A DNA stretch of 64,000 bases from assembly GCF_014202935.1 (NCBI RefSeq), contig NZ_JACHHX010000011.1, forward strand, positions 40,388 to 104,387. The letters run 5' to 3'. The DNA comes from Rehaibacterium terrae. GTDB taxonomy: Bacteria > Pseudomonadota > Gammaproteobacteria > Xanthomonadales > Xanthomonadaceae. Positions 31,575 through 38,563 of the stretch are shown piece after piece (position 1 is the first letter of the stretch; each line of letters begins with the position of its first letter). The notes below the pieces were generated by a model, which was not told the DNA's origin, searched no databases, and worked only from the letters and a program-made list of their open reading frames with translations. The translations under genes were made by a program, and so were the position numbers.

Positions 31575-32348
31575 ATGCCCGCCCCGCTGACGCCCTACCT
31601 GCTGCCGATCGCGCTGCTGTTCGCCTCGAACGTGTTCATGACCTTCGCCTGGTACGGCCACCTGAAGTTCAAGGCCGCGCCGCTGCTGACGGTGATCGCT
31701 GTGAGCTGGCTGATCGCGCTGCCCGAATACGCGCTGCAGGTGCCGGCCAACCGCATCGGCCACGGCGTCTACTCGGCGGTGCAGCTCAAGACGATCCAGG
31801 AGTTCGTGACGCTGACCGTGTTCGTCGGCTTCTCGGTCTGGTACCTGGGCGAGCCGATCAAGTGGAACCACCTGGCCGGCTTCGCGCTGATGGTGCTGGC
31901 GGCGTGGCTGATCTTCTGGACTGAATCCTGGACTGAACCCTGGACTGGATCAGAACCGGATGCGGCCGGTGAGCATGTCCTTGAACATCACCCAGTCGCC
32001 GACCAGCGAATACAGCGGATACGTGAAGGTGGCCGGGCGGTTCTTCTCGAAGAAGAAATGCCCGACCCAGGCGAAGCCGTAGCCGATCACCGGCAGGCCG
32101 AGCAGCCACCACGGCGAAAGCGCGCCGGCGATCACCGCGCCCAGCACGCCCAGCACCAAGGCACTGCCGACGAAGTGCAGCCGCCGGCAGGTGCGGTCGC
32201 TGTGTTCGCTCAGGTAGTAGGGATAGAACTCGCGGAAGCTGGCGTAACGCTGGGGCATCGAGGCTCACCTCCGGTTGGCAGCGTGCGCCCTGCGCCTGTG
32301 CGGTTCAAGCTGCACCGCAGCGAACGGACAGCGCCCGGAAACGAGTGA
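31575..32348 (+). CDS. DUF486 small membrane protein with a long antisense-encoded tail
   Basis: Residues 1 to about 115 are a DUF486 protein (DMT-like, four membrane segments): PYLLPIALLFASNVFMTFAWYGHLKF, ALPEYALQVPANRIGHG and IKWNHLAGFALMVLAAWLIFW. Known members stop near residue 115-120. Here the frame misses the expected stop in a tandem TGGACTGAAYCC stretch (31917-31951), in which TGA triplets occur only in other frames, and stays open for about 140 further residues across the whole DUF962 gene on the other strand to 32348. The tail is rich in Gln, Arg, Pro and Glu and has the look of an antisense frame; it may be translated or the gene may have lost its stop. Confidence 0.7.
   Translation: MPAPLTPYLLPIALLFASNVFMTFAWYGHLKFKAAPLLTVIAVSWLIALPEYALQVPANRIGHGVYSAVQLKTIQEFVTLTVFVGFSVWYLGEPIKWNHLAGFALMVLAAWLIFWTESWTEPWTGSEPDAAGEHVLEHHPVADQRIQRIREGGRAVLLEEEMPDPGEAVADHRQAEQPPRRKRAGDHRAQHAQHQGTADEVQPPAGAVAVFAQVVGIELAEAGVTLGHRGSPPVGSVRPAPVRFKLHRSERTAPGNE
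31950..32258 (-). CDS. DUF962/Mpo1-like membrane protein
   Basis: The 102-residue protein has the DUF962 signature: SFREFYPYYLSEHSDRTCRRLHFVGS, GYGFAWVGHFFFEKNRPATFTYPLYSLVGDWVMFKDML. Yeast Mpo1 of this family is a dioxygenase for 2-hydroxy fatty acids; the metal-binding His residues (HSDRTCRRLHF, GHFFFEKNRP) are present. It lies entirely inside the antisense of the extended DUF486 frame. Confidence 0.85.
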   Translation of the reverse strand: MPQRYASFREFYPYYLSEHSDRTCRRLHFVGSALVLGVLGAVIAGALSPWWLLGLPVIGYGFAWVGHFFFEKNRPATFTYPLYSLVGDWVMFKDMLTGRIRF

Positions 32349-32425
32349 ACAGGCGTGAGAAACGAGGGAAAGCCCGGCGTCGTTGCCACTGACGCGGCCG
32401 TGGCCGCGACGTGGCCTTTCAATGG

Positions 32426-32445
32426 ATCCCGGCGTTGGTCGGGAT
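32426..32445. repeat. REP-like hairpin
   Basis: ATCCCGGC, loop GTTG, GTCGGGAT (one G-T pair) forms a hairpin in the gene-free 32259-32599 stretch. GGATCCCGGCGTTGGTCGGGATGA is of the same style as REP repeats common in proteobacterial intergenic DNA. Single copy seen here. Confidence 0.4.
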
Positions 32446-32496
32446 GACGAGAACCCGGACGCCCGGAGCAGCCGCTGTCCAGCCTGGTTTCTCACG

Positions 32497-32608
32497 CCTC
32501 CTCACTCACGCCTCCTCACTCACGCCTCCTCACTCACTCCTCCTCACTCACTCCTCCTCACTCACTCCTCCTCACTCACTCCTCCTCACTCACTCCTCCT
32601 CACTCACT
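32497..32608. repeat. 14-bp tandem repeat, eight copies
   Basis: Eight units of CCTCCTCACTCAC(G/T) run from 32497 to 32608. The first two units end in G and the last six in T. The array overlaps the last codons and stop of mazG, which reads the other way. Copy number could vary between strains by slippage. Confidence 0.9.
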
Positions 32609-33400
32609 CCTGCTCTTCTCTTCGGCCTTGGCGCGGTCCCAGTAGGCGTCCTGCTGCTCCAGCGCGAGCGTGGCCAGGTCCACGCCGTCGGCGGCGGCGA
32701 GCTGTTCCATGCGGCGGAAGCGGCGCTCGAACTTGTGGTTGGCGCGGCGCAGCGCGGCACCGAAGTCCACCCTGGCGTGGCGGGCGAGATTGACGCAGAC
32801 GAACAGCACGTCGCCGATCTCGTCCTCCAGCCGGTCGCGGTCGGCGCCGGCCTCGAGCTCTTCGCGCACTTCGTCGATCTCCTCGTGCAGCTTGGCGATC
32901 ACCGGCTCGATGCCCGGCCAGTCGAAGCCGACCCGGGCGGCGCGCTGCTGCAGCTTGGTGGCGCGCTGCCACTCGGCCAGGCCGCGGCCGATGCCGGCCA
33001 GCACGCTGCGGTCCTCGCCCTTGCCCTCACGCTCGCGGCGCTTGTGCTCCTCCCAGGCCACGGTCTGCGCCTCGGCGTCCTCGACGCTGGCATCCCCGAA
33101 CACGTGCGGATGACGGCGCTCCATCTTGTCGCAGATCGAGGCCACCACGTCGCGGAAGTCGAAGCGGCCCTGCTCCTCCGCCATGCGGGCATGGAAAACC
33201 ACCTGCAGCAGCAGATCGCCCAGCTCGTCGCGCAGGTCGTCGAAGTCGCCGCGGTCGATGGCGTCGGCGACCTCGTAGGCCTCCTCGACGGTGTAGGGCG
33301 CGATGGTCGCGAAGGTCTGCTTCACGTCCCACGGGCAGCCGCGCCCGGGATCGCGCAGACGGGCCATGATGTGGAGCAGGCGGTCGATGTCGGTGGACAT
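32600..33400 (-). CDS. mazG: nucleoside triphosphate pyrophosphohydrolase MazG
   Basis: The 266-residue protein has two MazG domains. The first carries LRDPGRGCPWDVKQTF and DELGDLLLQVVFHARMAEE (metal-binding E-x2-E-x12-E-x2-D type); the second carries EEIDEVREELEAG and EDEIGDVLFVCVNLARH. It hydrolyses NTPs to NMP and PPi and reduces (p)ppGpp-linked stress in E. coli. The ATG at 33400 is chosen; an upstream start would translate heptamer repeats as FRFPVSGFRVP. The 3' end runs into the 14-bp tandem repeat. Confidence 0.92.
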   Translation of the reverse strand: MSTDIDRLLHIMARLRDPGRGCPWDVKQTFATIAPYTVEEAYEVADAIDRGDFDDLRDELGDLLLQVVFHARMAEEQGRFDFRDVVASICDKMERRHPHVFGDASVEDAEAQTVAWEEHKRREREGKGEDRSVLAGIGRGLAEWQRATKLQQRAARVGFDWPGIEPVIAKLHEEIDEVREELEAGADRDRLEDEIGDVLFVCVNLARHARVDFGAALRRANHKFERRFRRMEQLAAADGVDLATLALEQQDAYWDRAKAEEKSRSE

Positions 33401-33419
33401 GGGGGCGGGACTCGGGACT

Positions 33420-33490
<71 letters not shown>

Positions 33491-33560
33491 GCTGTGTCAT
33501 CTTGCCATCGCCCCGCCCGCTTCCCCGCTGCGGCCGGGACAGCGCAACGCGCTCTTCCGG

Positions 33561-34379
33561 CTACCGGCTGCCGGCTGCCGGTTCCCCGCTTCCAACCACC
33601 CACTCCCGCCACGGCAGCGAGGGGTCGCCGAGCGCGATGAAGTCGGGGTTGAGCAGCGATGCCTTGCGGTTGTAGCGCAGCGGCGAGCCGTCGAGGGCGA
33701 GCACGGCCCCGCCGGCGGCTTCCAGCACGCACTGGGCGGCGGCGGTGTCCCATTCGCTGGTCGGGCCGAAGCGCGGATAGACATCGGCCAGGCCTTCGGC
33801 GATGCGGCAGAACTTGAGCGAGGAACCCAGGCCGAACGTCTGCACCTCGCCCATCCGCGCCAATGCGGCGGCGGTGCGCTCGTCCAGGTGCGAGCGGCTG
33901 GCGGCCACACGCAACGGCGCCCGCGCGGGGCATTGCGTACGCAGCGGCTCGTCGCAGCCGTCGGGCAGGCGCAGGAAGGCACCGACGCCACGTTCGGCGT
34001 GGACCATGTGGTCGAGCACCGGCGCATACACCACGCCCAGCACCGGTTCGCCGTCCTCGACCAGGGCGATGTTGACGGTGAATTCGCCGTTCTTCTTGAC
34101 GAACTCGCGGGTGCCGTCGAGCGGATCGACCAGCCAGTGACGGCGCCACGACCGGCGCACCTCCCAGGGGATATCGGCGCCTTCCTCGGACAGCACCGGG
34201 ATGTCCGGCGCCAGCGCCGTCAGTCCGGCCACGATCAGCCGGTGTGCGGCCAGGTCGGCCGCCGTCAGCGGTGAGCGGTCGTCCTTGGCGGTGACGTCGA
34301 AATCCTGCCGGTAGATGGCCAGGATGGCGGCGCCAGCCTGTCGCGCCAGCCGGATGCAGCCCTCGCGCAGCTCAGGCAT
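33561..34379 (-). CDS. cysQ: 3'(2'),5'-bisphosphate nucleotidase CysQ
   Basis: The 272-residue protein is an inositol-monophosphatase-family enzyme. Metal ligands lie in LSEEGAD (Glu 66-67) and VDPLDGTREF (Asp 85 and 88), and the late GPTSEWDTAAAQ supplies the last Asp. It removes the 3' phosphate from PAP in sulfate assimilation. The ATG at 34379 overlaps the nudE stop by a few bases. The 3' end runs into heptamer-like CCGGCTG repeats, which encode the last residues GSGEPAAGSR. Confidence 0.9.
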   Translation of the reverse strand: MPELREGCIRLARQAGAAILAIYRQDFDVTAKDDRSPLTAADLAAHRLIVAGLTALAPDIPVLSEEGADIPWEVRRSWRRHWLVDPLDGTREFVKKNGEFTVNIALVEDGEPVLGVVYAPVLDHMVHAERGVGAFLRLPDGCDEPLRTQCPARAPLRVAASRSHLDERTAAALARMGEVQTFGLGSSLKFCRIAEGLADVYPRFGPTSEWDTAAAQCVLEAAGGAVLALDGSPLRYNRKASLLNPDFIALGDPSLPWREWVVGSGEPAAGSR

Positions 34380-34938
34380 CACCACCCCCGCTGCCACGCC
34401 GCTGCAGGTATTCGCGGACGATGAACAGCGCGGCCAGCGCGCGTCCCTCGGAAAAGTCCTCGCGCAGCATCAGCTCGTGCAGGGCGTCGAAGCGCCACGG
34501 AATCACCTCGGGCAGTTCGGGTTCGTCGCCCGGCAGGCGCTCGGGATACAGATCCTCGGCCAGCACCAGATGGGTCTGGTGGCCCATGTACGCGGGCGCC
34601 AGCGTCAGCGGGCGCAACAGCGTCAGGCGACGGCCGCCGAAGCCGGCCTCTTCCTTCAGCTCGCGGTTGGCGGCCTGCAGCGGGGTCTCGCCGGCGTCGA
34701 TGCGCCCTTTCGGCAGGCCCAGCTCGTAGCGATGCACGCCGCAGGCGTATTCGCGGACCAGCAGCACCGTATCCGGATCGGGAACCGCGGCAATGATCAC
34801 CGCGCCGGGGCCGCGCGGCTTCATGCGCGTGTAGCGGCGACGCTCGCCGTTGCTGAACTCCAGGTCCAGCTCCTCGATGCGGTTGCGGCCCTCGTCGCGT
34901 TCGACGATGCCGTGGATGGTCGGCAATTGCCTGTTCAA
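34372..34938 (-). CDS. nudE: ADP compounds hydrolase NudE
   Basis: The 188-residue Nudix hydrolase has the Nudix box G(x5)E(x7)REUxEExGU as GRIDAGETPLQAANRELKEEAGF. Length matches E. coli NudE (186 aa), which hydrolyses ADP-ribose, Ap3A and NADH. The start is a TTG (34938) overlapping the gspN TGA as TTGA; the next in-frame ATG is past the conserved N-terminal strands. The gene follows gspN and precedes cysQ in one run. Confidence 0.87.
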   Translation of the reverse strand: MNRQLPTIHGIVERDEGRNRIEELDLEFSNGERRRYTRMKPRGPGAVIIAAVPDPDTVLLVREYACGVHRYELGLPKGRIDAGETPLQAANRELKEEAGFGGRRLTLLRPLTLAPAYMGHQTHLVLAEDLYPERLPGDEPELPEVIPWRFDALHELMLREDFSEGRALAALFIVREYLQRRGSGGGDA

Positions 34939-35696
34939 CGCGATTCCCTCCGGGGAAATTCCAGCCAGCGCCCGTCCAGCCGCAACACACGTCCGCCCCC
35001 GGGCAACGGCTGACCGACCCATTGCAGCGCTTCGGCCGCAGCGGCGTCGCGGGCGTCGAGCAGCAGCTCGGCACGGTAGCCGCCGGCATCGAGACGGAAA
35101 TCGCCGGCCACGGCCAGCGGGCCGCCGTCGTCGTCGAGCGTACCGCCGATGCCGCCATCCGGCTGCAGGCCGAAACGGGCATGGATCCCGCCGAGCGCGG
35201 CGCGCGCCGCGCCGCTGACGGCGGCCTGGCGCCAGACGGCATCGCCTTCGAGCAGGCGCGGCTCGCGGCCGGCGAACTCGGCGCGCGCGACGTTCACCTC
35301 GACGCGGCCGTGCGGCTGCAGCGCCGGCGTGTCCAGCACCCGTTGCAGCACCGTGGCGGGGAACTCGGCACGCACGGCGTCGGCGCGCAGCACGCCGAAG
35401 CCGTAGGCCAGCCGGCCCCGCGCATGGCGGTCGCCGCCCTGCCAGTCGAGCTCGACATCGAGGATCCCGCGCAGCAGCGCCAGCGGACGGACGCGCCATT
35501 GCAGGCGGCCGTAATCGTGCATGCCGATCAGCGCCCGCCCGGCCTGGCCGCGCCAGACCGTGCCGGACACCTCCTCGAAGCGCAGCCCGGGAACGCGCGA
35601 CTCGACCTGCCGCAAGGCGACCGACGCGGGCAGGAACACCAGCAGCGCGGCCACGAAGACCAGCACGAACGCGGCGACCCACCACGCACGCCGCAT
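34935..35696 (-). CDS. gspN: type II secretion system protein N
   Basis: The 253-residue protein has an N-terminal membrane segment (MRRAWWVAAFVLVFVAALLVFLPASVAL) and a periplasmic domain that starts RQVESRVPGLRFEEVSGTVWRGQAG, the GspN pattern. GspN is an optional inner-membrane part of some type II systems, including Xanthomonas Xps. It starts at the gspM stop (ATGA-like overlap) and ends overlapping the nudE start. Confidence 0.85.
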   Translation of the reverse strand: MRRAWWVAAFVLVFVAALLVFLPASVALRQVESRVPGLRFEEVSGTVWRGQAGRALIGMHDYGRLQWRVRPLALLRGILDVELDWQGGDRHARGRLAYGFGVLRADAVRAEFPATVLQRVLDTPALQPHGRVEVNVARAEFAGREPRLLEGDAVWRQAAVSGAARAALGGIHARFGLQPDGGIGGTLDDDGGPLAVAGDFRLDAGGYRAELLLDARDAAAAEALQWVGQPLPGGGRVLRLDGRWLEFPRRESR

Positions 35697-36178
35697 CAGC
35701 GCGCTCCTTCGCGCAGCAGCAGGCGGGCATCGACACGCCCGGCCGCGGCGGCACGCTGCGCGGAAAACTCCTCGATCACGATGCCGGCGGCGGCGGCACG
35801 TTCCAGCCAGCCGGCCAGCAGGTCGAAGTCGGCGCCGCCGAACTGCACCCGCACACGGTCGCTGCCCTGCGGCTCGACGGCGAGCAGGCTCGATGCCAGC
35901 CCCGCCTCGCGCACACCGGCGTCGACACGGGCGAGCAGCGAGCGGCCATCGGCCGAGGGCGTCACGACCACACCGCCACGCGCGATCAGCCGTTCGGCGG
36001 CCGGGCGCATCCAGGCCAGCGCGGCGGCGTTGTCGGCGGCTTCCGCGCGCAAGGCCTCGCGCGAGCGCGCCAGCGGATCCCAGACGAAGGCCCACAGCAG
36101 CATCGCCGCCGCCAGCACCGCGCCGACGGCGAGGATGCGGCGATCGCGCGCCGACAGCGAAGCCAGCCAGGCGCTCAT
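35696..36178 (-). CDS. gspM: type II secretion system protein M
   Basis: The 160-residue protein has one membrane segment (RRILAVGAVLAAAMLLWAFVWDPL) and a ferredoxin-like periplasmic domain with the R-x-x-F-G-G-x-x-F pattern (RVQFGGADFDLLAGWLE). GspM partners GspL in the inner-membrane platform. It overlaps gspL and gspN by a few bases. Confidence 0.87.
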   Translation of the reverse strand: MSAWLASLSARDRRILAVGAVLAAAMLLWAFVWDPLARSREALRAEAADNAAALAWMRPAAERLIARGGVVVTPSADGRSLLARVDAGVREAGLASSLLAVEPQGSDRVRVQFGGADFDLLAGWLERAAAAGIVIEEFSAQRAAAAGRVDARLLLREGAR

Positions 36179-37308
36179 GCGCCGCCCCCGATCCGCAGCC
36201 GGCCCTCGACGCCGCGGCTGCCGGGCGTGGCGGCGGTCAGCTCCACCCGCAGCGCGGCGGCGGCCAGGCGTGCACGCAAGGCATCGAGCGCGGCAACATC
36301 GGGCGCGGTGACGGTGAGCTCGAGCACGCCGTTGCGGTAGTCGAGCGCATCGAGCACGGTCGCGGCATCGGCGCTCAGCGCCGGCGCGGCGGCGGCGAGC
36401 AGGTCGAGCGCGGCATCGCCACCGCCCTCGCCGCCCGCCGCCAGCGCGGCGCGCAGTTGCTGGACGGGATCGACGATGCGCTGCGTGCCGGGCACGGCGG
36501 CGCGCAACAGCTGCGCCATTTCCTCGCGCTGCGCCGCGACGTGCGCGGCGAGCTGCTGGCGTTCGACCGCCAGATGCACGACGCCGAGCGCAACCGCGAC
36601 GCCGGCGGCAAGGGCGGCGTGGCGCCAGGCCCGCGCGGCCCCCTCGCGGCGGCGACGCGGCGCGTAGCCGCCCTGCAGCAGATCGAGCGGAAGCCCGTCC
36701 ACCAACGCGGCGGCATAGGCATGCAGCGCGTCGTCGACGCGGCGTGTGATCACCGTCGCAGGCAGATCGGGCTGCGCGCCGGCCGCCAGCGTCGCCTCGA
36801 CCGGACCGGCCGGCAGAAAGGCCGGCAGCTCCTCCGGCGTCAGCACCAGCGCATGGCTCTCGTCGCCGCGCAGCAGCACACGGCCTGGCTCGGCCAGCAG
36901 GCTGCCGACCGGCAGCAGCAGCGGCTCGGGCACCAGCGCGTCCGGCTCCAGCCCGGCCGCACGCAGGGTCGCCAGGTGTGCGTCGAGCCGCTCGCGGGCG
37001 ATCACCGCCACCAGCACCCGCGCCGGATCACTCGCCGGCGCCCAGGCGACGTGCTGGGTTTCCACCGGCATCGCCAGTCGATCCTCGATGGCATAGGGCA
37101 GCGCCCGGGCGAGCTGTTTCTCGCTGCGCGCCACCCGCGGCGCACCGAGCAGCAGCACGTCCTCGGCCGGCGCAATCGCGACCACCTCGTCGTGCGCACC
37201 GGCAGGCGGCAGACCGGCCGTCACCGCGCCCAGCGGACAGCCGTCGCGGCCGAGCGCAAGCCAGGCGGCACGGCCATCGGGAAGCAGGCGGATCAGGAGG
37301 CGGGGCAT
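36175..37308 (-). CDS. gspL: type II secretion system protein L
   Basis: The 377-residue protein has the actin-like cytoplasmic domain (residues about 1-230; LPYAIEDRLAMPVETQHVAW is typical of the GspL/PilM-like fold), one membrane segment near 245-265 and a periplasmic ferredoxin-like domain. It links the ATPase GspE to the platform. The ATG at 37308 is chosen. It is now the first gene of a promoter-less-looking fragment: in the standard order gspK should end just upstream, but it lies 20.9 kb away beyond the CRISPR island. Confidence 0.9.
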   Translation of the reverse strand: MPRLLIRLLPDGRAAWLALGRDGCPLGAVTAGLPPAGAHDEVVAIAPAEDVLLLGAPRVARSEKQLARALPYAIEDRLAMPVETQHVAWAPASDPARVLVAVIARERLDAHLATLRAAGLEPDALVPEPLLLPVGSLLAEPGRVLLRGDESHALVLTPEELPAFLPAGPVEATLAAGAQPDLPATVITRRVDDALHAYAAALVDGLPLDLLQGGYAPRRRREGAARAWRHAALAAGVAVALGVVHLAVERQQLAAHVAAQREEMAQLLRAAVPGTQRIVDPVQQLRAALAAGGEGGGDAALDLLAAAAPALSADAATVLDALDYRNGVLELTVTAPDVAALDALRARLAAAALRVELTAATPGSRGVEGRLRIGGGA

Positions 37309-37330
37309 GGGGTGGATTCTAGCGGGTGTC

Positions 37331-37465
37331 GGAAGCCGGCAGCCGGTAGCCGGTAGCCGGAAACCGGTAACCGGTAACCGGAAGAGCTTGGCTGCGTCGC
37401 GCTCCGAGTCACGGCGGCAACTTGGGACGTCGGTGCAAGACACTGGACTCCCGCTTTCGCGGGAG
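37331..37465. repeat. heptamer run plus REP hairpin upstream of gspL
   Basis: Variants of GGAAACC (GGAAGCC, GGTAGCC, GGTAACC) cover 37331-37384. A hairpin CTCCCGC-TTTC-GCGGGAG lies at 37448-37465. The rest of 37309-37729 has no gene. This is the left junction of the island with the secretion operon. Confidence 0.7.
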
Positions 37466-37729
37466 ATGGAGAAGCAAACAGGCCCTTCCTGTTTCCGTCC
37501 GGAAGGCCCATGCGGCAGAGCGCATCCCAAGGGCCTGACGTGTCCCAAGTGGTGATCGCACACGGCAAGCCCGATCGAACCGGTCGAGGCACAGGCGCGC
37601 ACCCCAGTGTCAGACTCGTTGTCGTTTCGATACATCGACCTGATGAGCGACGAAGCTCAGCCGGCGGTCGCATGACTTGAGATACGCGAAGCACGGGCTG
37701 GCCGTCATGTTCCGGGGAGGAGAGCGGCC

Positions 37730-38123
37730 ATGGCGATGAACCGGGTGCAGTTTCGAGCGGGGCTGTCGATGGCGGAGTTCATCCAGCGGTACGGGGCCGA
37801 GCCAAGTGCTGCCGGGCGTTGTATCGCGCACGCTGGCTCCGCGGCTTTTGCTGACCGACCTGCGGCGGCCGGGCGCGCTCGCGGTTCCGGCGCGCGGGGT
37901 GGGTGTACTACCCGTGCCGTGGCTGTCACCACCAGAGCACCCTCACCAGCGGCACAGTGTTCGCGGCCAGCAAGCTGCCCCTGACCACCTGGTTTCTGGC
38001 CCTGCACCTGCTCACGGCCAGCAAGACCAACCTGTTGGCGCTGGAACTCATGCGGCACCTGGGCGTGTGCTACCGCACGGCGTGGACGCTCAGGCACCGG
38101 ATCATGCAGGCCATGGCCGAGCG
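37730..38123 (+). pseudogene. IS1595-family transposase, frameshifted and cut
   Basis: The first frame reads MAMNRVQFRAGLSMAEFIQRYGAE, the usual start of ISXO2/IS1595 transposases, then breaks. Other frames continue ALYRARWLRGF and YPCRGCHHQSTLTSGTVFAASKLPLTTWFLALHLL...LGVCYRTAWTLRHRIMQAMAER, matching the zinc-ribbon and following helices of the family. At least one frameshift and an internal stop are present, and the catalytic domain is absent because the mini IS66 element begins at 38124; the TAA ending the last frame comes from the IS66 end (GTAAGCG). Confidence 0.8.
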
Positions 38124-38203
38124 GTAAGCGTCCGGCCACGACACCCTCCTTCCTGACCTGAATCTCCCGACCGTCGCTGGTTTCCCCAACGGAGGACCGG
38201 TCG

Positions 38204-38392
38204 ATGGCGTGTTCGGAGGTGTGGCGGTGGCGGGCGCATGTGCGCTCGCAGGTGCGCAGCGGGTTGAGCCAGGTGGTGTACTGCCGGCTGTGGGGCATTC
38301 CGCGGTGGGAGTTCGCCGCGTGGCGGCGTCGGCTGTGGGGGCAGGAGGTGGCGCCGCTGCGGCTGCTGCCGATCGTGCGGAGGGACGGCTGA
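38204..38392 (+). CDS. IS66 accessory protein TnpA-like
   Basis: The 62-residue frame reads EVWRWRAHVRSQVRSGLSQ, then YCRLWGIPRWEFAAWRRRLWG, like the helix-turn-helix of IS66 Orf1/TnpA. GGAGGA lies 8 bases before the ATG. It ends with a TGATG overlap to the tnpB fragment. It is shorter than TnpA of full elements (about 100-130 aa). Confidence 0.6.
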   Translation: MACSEVWRWRAHVRSQVRSGLSQVVYCRLWGIPRWEFAAWRRRLWGQEVAPLRLLPIVRRDG

Positions 38393-38520
38393 TGCGGCTG
38401 CCGTCGCAGTGGTTCCTGGCGGTCGAGCCGATCGATCTGCGCTGCGGCATGGATCGGCTGGTGGATTGGATGCGATTGTCTACGAGTGTGGTGCCCGATC
38501 ACACGTTGGCGCTGCGGTAG
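38392..38520 (+). pseudogene. truncated IS66 TnpB
   Basis: MRLPSQWFLAVEPIDLRCGMDRLVDWM matches the start of IS66 Orf2/TnpB (AVEPIDLRCGMDRL is the characteristic segment). It stops after 42 residues inside the right inverted repeat, where the family has about 115. Confidence 0.65.
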
Positions 38521-38563
38521 GTGTCGTGGCCAGACGCTTACCCACGAAGGAAGTTGAAGCCTG

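Larger units (their letters stand above)
38124..38541. mobile_element. 418-bp mini IS66 element with intact inverted repeats
   Basis: The left end GTAAGCGTCCGGCCACGACA and the right end (reverse complement GTAAGCGTCTGGCCACGACA) match over 22 bp with one difference; IS66 elements start with GTAA. Inside are a short tnpA-like frame and the first part of tnpB, but no tnpC transposase, so it can only move with help. It is inserted in the IS1595 transposase remnant. The 8-bp duplication typical of IS66 is not seen at the flanks. Confidence 0.8.

Noticed and set aside
32497..32608. Possible second CRISPR array
   Set aside because: The 14-bp units are contiguous with no spacers, so it is a simple tandem repeat.
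34935..36095. Longer gspN frame beginning inside gspM
   Set aside because: The extra 133 residues are Arg/Gly-rich shadow sequence; the membrane segment at 35696 marks the true start.
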